A stretch of DNA of 64,000 bases from Undaria pinnatifida. Taxonomy: Eukaryota; Sar; Phaeophyceae; Laminariales; Alariaceae. The notes beneath the pieces are model-generated. The model ran no database searches, was not told the DNA's origin, and saw nothing but the letters and a program-made list of their open reading frames with translations. The stretch is taken from positions 1,054,001 to 1,118,000 of the forward strand of contig JABAKD010000036.1 of assembly GCA_012845835.1 (NCBI GenBank). Reading direction: 5' to 3'. The translations under genes were made by a program, and so were the position numbers. This document shows, one piece after another, positions 1-13,169 of this stretch. Within the stretch, counting starts at the first letter, position 1. Every line of letters begins with the position of its first letter.

Positions 1-194
1 GCGACGGTGTAAGGACAGCATGTTGCCATCTTTTCCTATCAAAACTGTTTGAAATGCCCAAATTCGTATTAGAGCGCCTGCTCATTTCGTATCCACATCA
101 TAAACGCGCACGTCTGGCAATGGCGGTGTCTGTTTGTCGCCAAGCCACCCCAAAAGTCTATCGTTTCATGATATACCAGGTATGCGATAATCAG

Positions 195-3100
195 CTACTT
201 CTCAGGGTAGGCGCTGGTTTCGCCCTCATAGATGCGCCCCCCACCCGGTCGGTACTTCCAGTTACACATGCGCAGCTTGCGGTCGCCTAACTTGTCGATC
301 TTAGCCATGTCCTCCTGCGCGAGCTCGAAGTCGAACACGTCCTGGAGATAAAACGAGGCAAGCAAGGATGTACACGCCAATATTCAATCAATCATTTTTC
401 GGTCGCAGAATACGAACATACCCAACCTGGTCTCGGAGCTGCTCACGCTGGAGCTGGGGGAACTCCTCCTAGAAGAAACCCTGCCCCTTGGTGGATCTTA
501 TGCGCGTCCACATACGCCTTGAGCATTGGTAATTTTACGCCGCTGTAGGTATGATTAAATCAATATGGACATGCTTCAATGTTCCCAACACATGCTGATC
601 TTAAATCCGTAAACCGCATGGGGTTGCAAGTTTGTAAGATCAGATAGCACATATCAATAACCCCTTGAGTGAATGGAATCATGCTCAAAAAGTGATGTAC
701 TATTGGAAAAACGATTTCCAGCATTCATCGTACGTAAATCGATGAAGGAAATGGGAAAATGCGCCGAGGACAGATGAAAGGAAATGGCTGGGTTTCTACT
801 GCACGACCACCCGACCTGAACGTCTACGTCAAACCGCGCTGCTGAGCTACGAGAACTGTCGCATGCTTCATTGCCTTCAAAGACGAAGACGCCTTCGCTC
901 AAACCAAAACCAAACGGCGTACTCGTACCATTTACAAATATCATCAAACAAAATGTGACTACGAGCAGGCATACGGATCTTTTGGCTGACCTTGTTCGCC
1001 AAGATCCTTGCCGGAGTGACGGACTTCGGGATAACGGTGACACCACGCTGAAGATGCCAGCGAATGATGATCTGCACACAAATTCGCCAATTGACAATTG
1101 TTTGAAGAGTTATCCCACGCTAGGGGTGCAGCAGAAGTTTTTGAGTTCCTAACATGAGGAGCTCGAAACAGGACTGACTTGGAAGGCATTCGCTCCCGCA
1201 AACCGACCAACATTTCTATGCATTAGTCTTAACACATGTATATAGTTCTAAGGTTACCATACTAGCCGACAGTTCCATACTGGAGGAGCACAACCGGCCA
1301 GAAACGTTTGGGCGAAAAATGGCAACCCCTACCGTACGATAGCTCTAAACAACAACACAACCCTGCCTCGAGACCCGTCGATGGGTGGACGTCAGCAACC
1401 CTTACTTACAATAAACAAGAATGTACCGCATTGGATGCGACTTGTATGGCAACAACCTTTGGTGTGGCTGCGGAGGATTGGCTGTAGCCACATACCGATG
1501 AAACGACGAACCGACATCGAATGAAAAAAGCACCTGCGTGTGTTTGTGAATAAGCGCGGTTTGTCGAAACCCCTGCCGATGTTAACAATATCGCACCTGA
1601 GCTGGGGTCTTGGATAGTCTGCTGGCGATCTCGGCGATGGCGGGGTCCTCCAGCGCAGATGCAAATTCCGGGTTGACGTTACCCAACGGCGCGTAGGCGG
1701 TAACGTGTATGTTGTTCTCCTTGCACCAGTCGAGGAGGTCTTTGTTGTTGAGGTAGGGATGAATCTGTGGGGCACACAATCACGAGGCACGCAAAGAACA
1801 AGACAGTACTCGTCTGGAGGTCGAGGTGATCTGATTCGGTTGGAGATCTACGATTATCCGTCTTCCTGCGCCAGTCCATGGTCAAGTCACAATACGGGCA
1901 GGCTGTTGGAACGAAGCCAGTGCTGAGGCGGACAATAGTCGAACAAGAACATACCAACCCAAAGCGATTGACGGGGGGGGGACAGTCTACGATATGTTTT
2001 CCAGTTGTCAAACATGTTCCCGTGTGCACACTACATCGAGGACAAGAAACTACAGACAACGACCCCTATAATGTGATCATTTTATCATCCAGTATCACAG
2101 AGAAAGTTCACCATCCTCGGCAATGCCGAGGTAGAGCGCACCATTATTTCTCAGGTGACCCAGGCTAAAAACTACAAGCTGATGTGGCAGCAGCTCGTGG
2201 TAGGTAGCCCCAACACGAAAGCCTTTTGCATATGCTTGGACTATCTGCTCCCGAAGTGGTCGTGCCACAGTGTAGGTTTCTCCAGACCCACTCAACCCTG
2301 CCTAAAAGACGCATACCCTGGTAGTCACATCGATCCGCTGCTATTAATAGTCAGTGCCCGGTGTACTATTGGAGGCTTGTTCTCCGCAACGAAGACTGTA
2401 CTTGTGCGTTTTTACCTCTTTGTACTCGTGGAGAATGATAAGATGGAGGCAGGCCCTCGTGCTACCTTGTGATCGCACGGTCAGGAATCCGCCTGCTGCC
2501 GTCGCTCACCCATGATCGACGGCCACTTTGATCTTAAAAATTAAGTGTTTCCAAAGAGTCCCACTCGTTTTCGCGAGTCTTACCATATGGGTCTTTCGTT
2601 GCCGATGGTATCGGCTTCACTCCGCAAAGTCTACACAAACAGGGCAGTGTGCAGTACGTACAGCCTACGCGCTTTGAGTGTCGCCGCCGTTTGACCCAGC
2701 CCTACCCAGTACCACAGGATGGGTCAATCATCACATAGACACATGTAAACCAAGACATACCAGTACCAAGTTACACTATACCTGGTGGCAAAACAAGGAC
2801 ACCGAGAAAAATGATGGTGTGATTATGGGGGCAGGCTGGCCAAAGGTGCACCACGACCGCAAGCAACGATCAACAACAGGATGCACTCTGTAGAGTGTGC
2901 CGCAAACTTAAGACGCGTGCAACAATACCAGCGGTAAGTCGTACCTGGTAGCGCGTTTTGGCCAAAACGCTTCTGACAGACGTCAAGATACTTCCAAGTA
3001 ATCAGTAATCATCAGACATACACGTCCAATATCGGTGGAATGAAATTCGTGTTTTTCTTTAGTATTCGTTATATACCCCGGTCTTAGGATTGTTTGCCGG

Positions 3101-6100
3101 GTTGCACTTTATCCTTTTCGTAAAATCTCAGAAAATGATGTGCAACCCTACCATAGCATGCGTCTGCTGCAATAAAACTGCTCTCTAGCATCGAGCACGG
3201 ACGGAATAGAAATTATCGTGCCCTTTGCGCACGCCCGGCGCCAGCGGTCGAAGGTACGCGTTGCAATTTTCGGTTGAAGGGTCTCTTGTTCAGAACCCGG
3301 CCGCGTTTCAGCTTGTGAGATCTTCCTTGATAGAATAATTGTGTCGTCCCCTGCTATCGCAACCAATACCGTTGAAATGAAACGCACGAAGTTCAAAAGG
3401 TTGCGCTCTTCCATACAGCCGTAGCAAGTGACATGCATGCCTCCGCTGTTGTTTCTCGCAGCCAGAGGCGGTCCAAAGGAAAACCTCGTCATGAAGGAAG
3501 TTTGAAGCGTCTAATGAATCGCTAGTCTAAGTTTTGTTAATTCTTACCTCCACCTGCAGCACCGACGGCATGATAGTCGCCTCCTTCATGATGTAGGCCA
3601 ACTCTTCCTGGAACCCGAACGTTTCGAAGACGCCACATCGAGAGCGATAGATCAAGAACAAACGCGGTTCTAGGGATGGCCTGACACGGTAAATCAAGAT
3701 TCAGACATGTTCATATCAATATTTTGCCAGGAATGATCGCTGTGCAGCGAATAAGCAGGGAGCGTGCACGGACATTGTGCACAACCATCCCGTAGTATCC
3801 TCAAGTCGGAAGAGGAACACATTCAAATCGTCGGGGGGTAACGAATGCGGGCTCTCTCGTCTATTCTGGCATAAAGTACGATGATACCAACTACGAAAAT
3901 GAGTCACTATAAATATATATACTGTAGTATATGGGTACGAAGGTTGTTGACGTTATGTGGAACCTTCAAAGTGGCAAGTGACATAGCGTGCTTGCTGTGC
4001 TAATGTATAGTGCTGTACTGGTGCTACACCTTGCTGAAGTTGGATACCCCGATCGACTTCGCCAGACCGCTCGTGACGAAGCCTTCCATCTGCGGCAACA
4101 TGCGAGCAAGGACAAAAGCCAGGAGCACCAGGACGAAAGCATTCGACAGTGTCAGCATCACTTTCTGTAAGGGGGATGCTTCGAAAAAAACGGTGCAAAC
4201 CATCACGTAAAGTTTAACCTTGAACGTTTGTAACTGCGAAGCCCACGGGGTGATTGTGAAAGTGTGAGCCACGTATTGCAGTCCTAATTTTGCCGTCGAC
4301 AAGTCAAAATCACACTATGGTTGCGGTATATCCACAACGATACGACCGTTGCAGTAGCAGAAAGGACACCATGGACAGTGCGATCAGCGGAAGGCCAGTG
4401 CTGCCTAAGTCACACAGACTACTCACAAACGGCCGGAGCAGAATCAACATCGCAAAAATTATAGAGAAAAGAAGCAACAAACAAGCCACCAAAAAACTGT
4501 ACGAGGGTACCCGGTATACATATACGATACAATAGCAACAACTATTAACAATATAACCACGACCAGAGATTACGCTTGAATGGTGCCGTCACCACCGAAT
4601 AATACGCTGTGTATACTGCTTTCAGTACAGTACAGCACCGTACACAGGGCAGTGCCCCGACTGCGACCACGGCGCGTTCTTAGATAGATCAATGACGCGA
4701 ACAAATGGGTTGCACACGGCAACAAAAACACCGTATAGTGCGACTCACTTGTACCTCACCCTAACCCTAACCCTAACGCTAACGCTAACCTGTTACAAAG
4801 AGTTGGAATAAGATCGTATGGATTACCTATTGACCTTTGTCCAGGGTGTACCAGATACATGCTCTTCAGTAGATGCGAAACTCGATGATATACTAACGGT
4901 GCACATTACCCGACACTCACGGCCTTCCAGGTGTCCTTTAGGTCGACTTCGCTATCCAAGTGTGCGTCGCCATTCTCGTGACGGGGTACTAGGGTCCTGC
5001 GCTCGAGCGAGGGGGGAAAGCGGAGGACCAAACTGTAAATCAACCCTCAAACGAAAAACATACCAACTACCTTGGCCCCAAAAATGTGGGTGCAGTTCGA
5101 AGGGGGTTGGCACCGGATAGCACTGGCCTGTGAGTTTCACTGCAGTTGGGAGCAAAACATCTTCGGAATGGGTCAGTCCATGATCGAGGCCGGGGTGCAG
5201 GAGTTGGACTGGCACCAACCGCTCCGCGCGCGAATGGGTTGCTCAATGCGCACCAGGTTAAACTCACTTTTCGTCGTCGACAGGCACCATGGCGAACGAG
5301 TAGTGGAGCTGTACGTGATCCACGTAATCCAAGCCCAGATCTTTCAAACACGTCTCCATGTTCTTCTGTAACAGCGCTGGGCGATGAAAGGTGTTCCATA
5401 GCTGCCAGTTAAAGGGAGAGTCAAGGCGCAAGTCAAAGCAGTCACGAGAACCGTAAACAAAAATAATTGCCACCACAGTCCCTAGATTACCCGTGTAGCA
5501 TATTATACTATATTAGGTATTATACAGCAAACGCATCCGAACCGTGTCGGGTGTTGGAATGCTTGTGCCGCAAACGTACCGTCCGATATGGTTTTCAAGA
5601 GTCTACGTCACAAGTTTCATTGCTGCAGTACTCCGTACAAAGTAAATATACACATCGTGCTCAAAGCTAAACCGCACGCCACAAAATCTGAACAACTCTG
5701 ATTTAAAACTTTAGCGTGACAGTTTTAATTCAATCCCCAAAAGTTCCAAACACCCCACTTGCCGCCAATAGGATAATGGTTTCATCACGTTTTTGGAGGC
5801 AAACGGAAAACAATGTCGAAGCGGGAAAAACAACAATGAATACAACAAATGGTGACACTGCGAAGCAGAATTGCGGTGTGTGGTATGCGGGGTGTGCTGT
5901 GATCTCACAGGGAATCAAAAGGATAACTAGCTGTCAGTAGCTATCAGTGGCGAGTGAAAATGATGGATTACCTTGGTCGTAACGAAGAGATCCTCCCTTT
6001 TGATATGTTTCTCTTTCAGAGAGGCTGCAAGGGCGCTCCCGACCTCTTCTTGGTTGAAGTAGCACCAGGCTGGACGCAGGCAATGCAAAGAGAGGGGAAT

Positions 6101-7962
6101 CGCAAGGGGAACAAGAACAAGAAATAAACCGTCGAGCATTTTTCTCTTCCTTGTTGTGACTCATACGACGGATATTGGATATAGGTAAAAACATTTCGGT
6201 CGGCGTTGCAAACTGTAAATCTTAGCGCCTTGAGGTGCCACGCAAGCCTAGAGGTTGGCAAATCAATTTAGTGAGTGTGCCCGGTTGTATCGTTACGCGA
6301 ATTGTTTATTGAAGCGCTCCTGCAGTCGGTGGCCACAACCACTGTAGTATATAGTGAAATTTTAATATGCAGTAGTGTAAACGTTATCCCCAGTTCCTGC
6401 AACTACTTCGAAGTATATGTTGAAATGCACTTTTCGTTCCTGCCCTTGTCTATGAGTTCATCGTACTCATACAAACGTGTTATGTTGATATGTAAAAAAA
6501 TGTACAGATCAAAACATGAAGAAGTATATTTTTGTGTGTCGTACCGACATACAGCACTTGTGTACCGTATCAGCAGTTGGTCGCTTGTCTCCGACCTCCC
6601 CTCTTTGTGTATCCTGCACTCTCTCGTGAGGCGTTGTCAATGCACACCCATGTTGTACGCCGCTCACATCAGCATACCATTGTGCGAATGACAAATAAGG
6701 TTGTGCAACTGTAGTCACGATTGGGAAAAATCACTTGACCATGTACATGCCGTCCAGGTGTAGGCCTAGAGTATACCAGGTGTATCATACTCCCAAGTAT
6801 ACCAGGTACCCGGTATGCCAGATGTATGTCACATGCATGGCAAGCCAGACAGGGTTGCCCACGGCAAAGGGTTCGGGTTTCGACGAACGGTTTAAGAGCG
6901 CATCCACCAACTGCCCCCGAAATACTCAAAAACTATATCATGCAAACATGGGTAAACGAAAAAAACGGAACCCTGAAGAGGGAAACGAGCGGATTAAGCT
7001 CAAGGCTCGACGCGCTTGTTGAAATGGCAACGCCGATAGCCGAGTGAAGGAGAAGAGGCTCAATTAGAATCACGGGCTTAATTCAGCATTGGAAAAACGA
7101 AAGTATATGCGAGCGTGCAAGGGGTTGACGTACAGGCTAGCACAGGCTAGAACATGAAAAACTTCAATATTGCGGGTCCCACCTCTGTGGCGACTCGCCC
7201 AGAGCATTTGGTGTGTGACTTGACTGCGCTGCACCCACGAGGATATCGCTAAATTGCACCTGTACCTGGCGTTTGTTTTTGATATCAGACTGGTTCTACG
7301 ATAGCCCCCCCCCAAACCAGCGATTTTCTTTAACGAACGTTTCATGGCTGCTCCACACTAGGAAGGATACGATTGAAATCAAACTGTCCACATACTTTCT
7401 TGTGCGCAAACGCCTATCGGTCGATGGCGTCGGGGTGTCGAGGGACACCGCATTTTCAGGAGGTGCGACCGGGAGCTGGTTTTGAAACCGGCGATTTCGT
7501 TAAAGAAAAGTTGGGGGGGCTACCGTAGTAAGACTCATCATCCTTTTTCTCGTAGCCCTTGACTCTACACTAATCCTTGCCCTAACATGTCGTCGTTCTG
7601 AGAGTCTGAGTTCGCATCCCCCCCCCTACCCCCCAGATGTGGTACAGCTGTACTCGCCTTAGTTTCGACGGCGCTGTGGGGTTGGGTCAGGACGTCAGGA
7701 TTTTCTCTCGTTTATAGTAGAATATGTTGCTGAGGTTACTACGCCCTATGCGTCTTCCGCTCGATGCGCTCAGTAGAAAAATCCAGCTTGATTTCACCGG
7801 GGTTCAAAGTTACGTCCAAACGCGTGCAGGGTGCCGCATCGCACGTGCACCATCAGAGCGACCGTTGTACAGTACGCACAGGCTCAAGATATTACACCTG
7901 CTACGAATAAGTGACTGAATCTCACCGCAATCGACGTGCACGTATCCTTCTTTGAGAGCGTA
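195..7962 (-). CDS. Aldo/keto reductase, nine exons, 5' exon not found
   Basis: NAD(P)H-dependent aldo/keto reductase; the physiological substrate cannot be told from sequence. Exons in transcript order: 7926-7962, 5972-6069, 5268-5401, 4921-4996, 4030-4089, 3548-3607, 1597-1764, 991-1071, 195-341. All have GT donors and AG acceptors, and the phases join without a break to give 286 residues plus stop. The AKR tetrad is visible: Asp in HVDC, Tyr in AWCYFN, Lys in VTTK and His in QLHYSFA. Further family blocks are DLKDTWKA, KSIGVSNFSK, LQVEIHPYL, HVTAYAPLG, WHLQRGVTVIPKS and DVFDFELAQEDM. AKRs are usually about 310-330 residues, so about 30 N-terminal residues (the beta hairpin and first strand with the GLGTW-type motif) must lie in an upstream exon I could not locate. 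The upstream acceptor at 7963 is supported by the lack of any AG in the preceding 90 or so intron bases. No targeting peptide can be judged. Confidence 0.9.
4757..4790. repeat. Interstitial telomere-like repeat
   Basis: Three CCCTAA units followed by degenerate CGCTAA units inside an aldo/keto reductase intron. Similar short runs occur at about 29,344-29,360 and 29,463-29,475, and a long degenerate array lies at 53,228-53,720. They suggest a TTAGGG-type telomere in this organism. Confidence 0.7.
5073..5112 (+). repeat. Dispersed repeat with CCCCAAAAAYGTGGGTG core
   Basis: A stretch of about 40 bp in an aldo/keto reductase intron matches 53,165-53,205 in an ispG intron (core CCCCAAAAA, then GTGGGTGC, then AAGGGGGTT). 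Two looser copies lie at 47,725-47,830. It reads as the end of an uncharacterised dispersed element rather than an exon: the aldo/keto reductase phases close without it. Confidence 0.5.
7296..7528. mobile_element. Small MITE with terminal inverted repeats
   Basis: The left end (TACGATAGCCCCCCCCC, then AAACC and TTTCTTTAACGAA) and the right end (TTCGTTAAAGAAAAGTTGGG, then GGGGCTACCGTA) are inverted repeats of about 40 bp around a core of about 150 bp with no long reading frame. Size and structure fit a miniature inverted-repeat element in the aldo/keto reductase intron. No clear target-site duplication is visible. Confidence 0.6.
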
Positions 7963-10087
7963 CTGCAGAACCACGCCGGCACCATGACGACATGACGGCG
8001 GAACCATGACGATATGACGACGCCAACACGATTGCGACACATAGACAACCAATCAGAACAAACAAGGTTGGGGGATAGAGCACTGGCAAGCACGCGCGCA
8101 CGTGCAAAGCAAAATCTAATCAGCTACCGGTATCATATCATACAGCGGCATGCGTGGATTTTATCTGCAAATCTGCCGATCCAAGCGGTAAGTCGGTTCG
8201 ACGGTCATGGCGCAAATACACAGACAAAGCGTGCCGTTAAATGTCGTATCTGGTACTAAAAAATGTTATGTTGCTAGCCTTCCGGCAACTTGCAAATCCA
8301 AACATCGACCAAGCAACAGAAAAAGAACACCACTACGATCAAAACGTGAATGTACCACAGCCAGCGCGTTGATATATAAATATAGCAAGCCCTCAAAACC
8401 AAAATTCACGTCTCCTAAACATCATTCTACATATCTATCCAACTGAAACAAGTCCTCCCCCCAAGGCATTTCCAAACAAGTATCGAACGGAACCCCGCTG
8501 TCCATAAAAATGGCCAGGATATCATCGGGGTGCTGCGCTTGTGTTCCAACGCGCAGACTGCTGCGTGGAGTTGTTGCTCGATGCTGCAAATGGCCGTACC
8601 AAGGAAAAACAACCTTCCGTCTCGCTCCTTCTGTAGCTCTACCATCTTCACCCTCCCTCCTCACTTACCGCTGCTATGGATGCCCATGCCCATGATCCTG
8701 CCACCTCCAACCGCGAGGGCCAATTTCTCTACCCCAAGCACTTCCAAAGAAGCATCCAACAACAACCCGCTGTCCATCAAAAGGGCTGGGTTGTAACTAC
8801 TGCGCGCGTATTTCAGCACGCAGAAGACTGATGTTGGTCGATACTGCTACCGGTCACAAGAAGGAAAGACAGCCTGCCGTCTCGCTCCCTCTGTAGTTCT
8901 ACCAACCACACCCAATACAAACGCAGCAAGGCGTACCAGGCATATTACACATATCGAAGCTTCATCCGAGTCCACCGTTCGTGTGTACTCCTACTGTACA
9001 TGGTACGTTGTATCGATGGCATACCAAACACAATAGCCCAACGACGTACATACCAAACGAGTACCATTGCTGACGTGGTTAAACTCAGAGTAACGAATAC
9101 CATAATATTAACAATGCGGTTTGTTACGTGAAGTTAAACCATCGTAAAAACCGTAACCATTCGATATGTACGTCGTTGGGCTGTTGTGTGTCGTCTGCCA
9201 TGAATATAACTAGCTTCATCCGATTCCATCGTTCGTGTGAACCTGGTACGGCGTATTGGCTTATTTCGTCAAATTTGTTGGAAAAATTGAAAATAAAATT
9301 GAATTCAATTGGAGAGTTTGTACACCTAGACGAGGCATGTTCCATGTAACCGAAGCCGGCCACGCGAGTTGGTGCCGTATCGTCGGCTGATTCAGAGGCG
9401 CGAAGCCCTTCTTGCGAGAGGTAGGGTCACCGGAGCAGCTGCAGCGCGACCTCCGAAGGCCCTTAGCACAGCCTAGACCACCTGCGACGCCTCAAAACAA
9501 ATCGAGGCCGCCGCAAACCCGGTAATGCGTTGCCCTGCACCTCCAAAGTTACAAGACCAACCACCACATCACAACTTCTATGAGAAGTTCGATCGCTGTG
9601 TCTCCGTCGCCGCTGCCCGCATGGGGCGATGGGGCTGCGCCAGCTCATCCAAGAAATCCCCAGAGCCAAAGCCTCCTAGCCGGTGGTGTCGAAAACAATC
9701 TACCGCTAGCCGCGGCGCTTCGGGGAGGACGCGAGCCTTCGCTCGCCTCGGTCGTTGCCCACGGGTGTCCGTTGTGGCCTTTTTCGCGCTTTTCGAATTC
9801 TACAACGCACTACGCCGTTAGTGGACAAGAAGCAGAGCCGTATTTTTCTGGCATTTTTCACGTAATCGAATTGATTTCTTGAAAAAAATACTACGGTTTT
9901 TAATGTTTTTCGATAAGACGGACGGACCCATAACTCTTTTAGAATTGCATCCACTTTTTTGGCGACGAGCCGCTTGAAACTAGTGCAGGATTTTTTCCAA
10001 CAGTAAAAAGGAACCAGTTTTATTGCGAACAAGAAAATAACGTCTTCCGATTTTCGGCGAGAGGTCGCACAGAACACGTGTGCGAAG
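7963..10087. other. Upstream region of the reductase, no resolved gene
   Basis: The missing first exon of the aldo/keto reductase should lie here or further right. A degenerate tandem duplication occupies 8,456-8,910. The part from 8,930 to 9,360 shows nothing recognisable. The part from 9,380 to 9,790 is GC-rich with no family resemblance, and 9,790-10,087 is AT-rich. Confidence 0.5.
8456..8910. repeat. Diverged tandem duplication of about 270 bp
   Basis: 8,456-8,650 is echoed by 8,728-8,910. Both copies share a CCGCTGTCCATMAAAA block and, near the end, a CCGTCTCGCTCC block followed by CTGTAG and TCTACCA. The middle parts have drifted strongly. On the minus strand both copies keep a short frame starting MDSG, which loosely recalls the aldo/keto reductase N terminus, but neither reaches a convincing splice donor. 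Confidence 0.55.
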
Positions 10088-10157
10088 TTGAAATATTCAA
10101 GTAGTGTGAATGTAAAGTTTGCAGATAGGTGTTATAAAAACTGTAGGGTAGAGGGGA
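10088..10157 (+). repeat. Left 70-bp direct repeat of the YR element
   Basis: Begins TTGAAATATTCAAGTAG and ends TAGAGGGGA. It aligns without gaps to 14,482-14,551, with identical first 17 bases and a conserved TAAAGTTTGC centre. Confidence 0.8.
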
Positions 10158-10496
10158 TCAAATAAAAGGTACGAGTGTCTAGGAGGACTCATTGTCGGTC
10201 AGATTCTCGTCACCAACGAAGCTGGTAGTCGATCAGGCACGAAGAACGACAGAGCGCAAAGAATGGACCAGCAAGTACGAGCATGTTTAGGCAGGCTCTG
10301 ATCGTTTGCCCGATTCGAGCATGGAGAATATAACAATAGCAAGCGACGAGCACTTTTCGTAGCGACGCGTGCAGGCAATGAGGTACCCAGCAGGAGAGAA
10401 GAAGGGGGCTCCAGCGGCACGGGAGTGGGAGAAGAAGAGCAAGGTGAATCGGCAGATGGAGGGGTTCCCAGTGGCGGGATAGGAGAGGAAAGTGCG

Positions 10497-10545
10497 GGCA
10501 GCAGCAGCAGCAGCAGCAGCAGCAAAAACAGCAGCAGCAACAGCC
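10497..10545 (+). repeat. CAG trinucleotide microsatellite
   Basis: A run of CAG units interrupted by CAAAAACAG inside the 5' part of the YR element. In one frame it encodes a serine tract in a Glu/Ser-rich stretch. Confidence 0.85.
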
Positions 10546-11395
10546 CGGTGCAAGACAAGCGTAGTAGCTCTAGACAGTTACAAAAATCAAGAGAGCAAAA
10601 GCTTTAAACATAATAATTATGATCTGACAGCCAAGCCCAGGTGAGTCCTCCCGGCTATAGGGCACGTTGCGTAGGCAAGAGAACAAAGATAGCTCTAGGC
10701 AGAGCTGCCTCGGTTAAACAGCCGACATTCTAGACATAATTACGAGATTTTGACAGCCCCTATTCCGGCGGAATCCTTTCGAAACACAGGTAACTCATTG
10801 ACACCCTATACGAGGGAATCCTCTGAGATAGCGCCAATGCAAGGCTGGCGAGACGCCTAAAAAGCAATAAAAATACGTGCGACCGCAAAATAAATATACG
10901 TACACGAGTCGATACTGCAGGTGGCACCTACATGTGGAGCGGAACCGTACCACAGTCAAGCGTAGACACGCAAGGGATGTTTCAAAGATGACAAGACAAG
11001 CGAAAAATGTCGAAATAAAGTGTAAAAGGAATCAGACCAAAGCATCGATGGCAGTCAAAACGTGGGATCTCACCACCAAGAAACAAATCATTCGCGGCAT
11101 GGCATAGAGGAGTTTACAGAGCTTTTGCACGTAAGAGAGGGTGGAGATAGAAACGTGGCCGTCGGCATTGGAAGCACTCTGGTGTCACTCCCGCTGCCCG
11201 GTGATCAGGTCAAACACTACTTTGGGGACGTGGGAGGTTTTCCTGAACTAGACGAGTTCATAGACATCCAGAAAGGCGTCAAAATCGACAGTCGCAAAAC
11301 CTTGATTAAACCAGAGCTTTGCAGCATTGTGATCACAGTGGCGTACGAGAGCACATGGACTTAGCGTGGGAAAAGTTGTTCGATGACACGACGAA

Positions 11396-12530
11396 ATCCA
11401 ACTCTAGTGTTTCACCAGAGAATTAGCATCATCGATCAAGGGACTACGGGTTGCATCCCTTGGTGCAAACAAAGTCAGAATCATCAACGATTACTCTTGC
11501 GGCGTACAAGCAGCCAGGGGGAGATAAGGGGGGACTGAAGAAATATACACGTACGGAAGAGGTGCCGAAATGGCTCTGTGGGCAAGCGCTTCAGACACTA
11601 CTTCAGGCGCTAACTGATCTCCCAATAAGGTTCCCTCAAAGACGATTTTTGTTGGCAAAGGCACATGTAACAGATGCGTTCAGGAATGTTAGAGTACCAC
11701 CCCATCGGGCACAGAACTTTTGCTACATAGTAGATGACGTCTTGGTATTAGATTTTAGATTAACGTTTGGGTGGGCGGCATCATGCGGGTACTCGGGTCT
11801 CATGACCTCAGCTGCCGAACATGCTAACTGCAATGCCACTGAAGAGAGTGCGTTTATTCTACCAGAAGGAAAAGCAATGACGTCGTACGGCAAAATCGTA
11901 GACCCTTGGGAAAACGGCAACCCCACTCAAATCTCGCCTGAAGTGAAAGTTAACGCACTCCGAAAGGGGGGACCCAACGAGCCTTTTTTTTCAGTTTACG
12001 CAGACGACTTTATCATGGCTAGCGTAAAGGTCGATTTATCCGATCAGACGGCTCTTGTAGTTTCTGATTCCCTCGCATCGAATCACTTGAGACTATTTGA
12101 ACCAGGAGAGAAAAGAGGAGTCCCTATGTTGGCACCAAATAAGAAAACTGATTGGAACTCAATCCTTGGCTTGACCATCGACACTTACACCATGCGGATC
12201 TTGATCACCAAATCAACGGTAGATGCCATCCGAAGCACCTTAGAGCAGGAATGGCCGAGTTCAAAACAGTGTGCTCGAGCGCAGGACGTTCTGAGCAACG
12301 CGGAAAAATTGTGGAACCTAACATACGTGGTAAGAGCAGCTAGGCATTTTGTTTGGCAGCTCTTGTGTCTGACTGCTGCACAAAACGTCAAATCCAAAAA
12401 ACGGACTCAGAAAGCAGTGAAGCTCGGTTGGGAATTTCACGATAACATTGCCTTCTGGAAAAGGCAAATTGACCAGCAGCTGGTAGGCGACGGGCAGTCA
12501 CTCGGAGCGACATTTTTCACGCATATATAA
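11396..12530 (+). pseudogene. Reverse transcriptase of the YR element
   Basis: The frame open from 11,451 to 12,530 holds the RT palm blocks LAKAHVTDAFRNV, LTFGWAASCGYSG and the catalytic VYADDFIMASV (YADD box). The expected upstream RT block KVRIINDYSC is readable just before it but in another frame, at about 11,465-11,500, so there is a frameshift at about 11,505. A 100-residue open stretch at 11,062-11,364 (GGFPELDEFIDIQKG) is probably the preceding pol segment. The family is the DIRS/Ngaro type also common in oomycetes (family knowledge, not a database result). The copy is non-functional. Confidence 0.8.
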
Positions 12531-12540
12531 AGACGTCCTG

Positions 12541-13124
12541 CACAACACAAATTTTCAGACTCGAGTTCTTCGGCAATAGGAGTATTCTGCCCGGAGCTTC
12601 AAGTGTGCTGGAGATATGATCTGGAGAGTAACCTGCCGCAGCTGTTGAAAGACCAGACCGTACCCAGCGGACAAGAATCGATGAAAATAAACCTACTCAA
12701 GCTTTGTGGCGCCATGGCAGCGTTTGCGACCAACGTTATCTTGCAAGAGAGATCAAAAACCGAAGGAGACCCAGTGCTGTTGAGAGGAGACAATGTTGCC
12801 GCCGTGTCGTGGGTTGACAGATGTGGCAGATCGCGCGACAAGCTTAATTAGCAACGAGAATACTGGGTAGACTTGAAATCACGAGCGGTTGGAATCATGC
12901 AGCCAAACATACCTGGTATACCGGGAGTGCAGAACGCACTAGCAGACGGAATTTCTGGACGGCCGAACGACGAGATTGCTAACAGCAATCTGCAGTCGTT
13001 GGTGACAGGAGAGTGGAGAGAGCAGAACATCGGTGGGAGTGACGGCGACGTTTTGGACAAAATGGCACAACCCGTATTTCCCATTGAGTACATTCATGAC
13101 AGGGTATGGAACGCACCGATATGA
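12541..13124 (+). pseudogene. RNase H domain of the YR element
   Basis: The first block reads SDSSSSAIGVFCPE then VCWRYDL; it is followed by GDNVAAVSWVDRCGRSRD and VQNALADGISGRPNDE, the usual RNase H order of YR elements. A TAA interrupts the frame at 12,849. A second break is a 7-bp insertion (ACCTGGT) at about 12,911-12,917 between the codons for the conserved Lys-His and Ile-Pro-Gly-Val; it creates one of the TACCTGGTA palindromes that litter this window. Confidence 0.7.
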
Positions 13125-13169
13125 AATGCAAAACCATGAATATGCTCCAACCCAGCCAAGCAGGAGCAC

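Noticed and set aside
5072-5371. A 99-codon plus-strand frame overlapping an aldo/keto reductase exon
   Set aside because: The right third is the antisense of a well-supported exon, and the left part begins in a dispersed repeat; no family resemblance.
8422-8664. Minus-strand MDSGVPFDTC segment as the missing first exon of the aldo/keto reductase
   Set aside because: Only a loose likeness to the AKR N terminus, no GLGTW-type motif and no good donor; it lies in a diverged tandem duplication.
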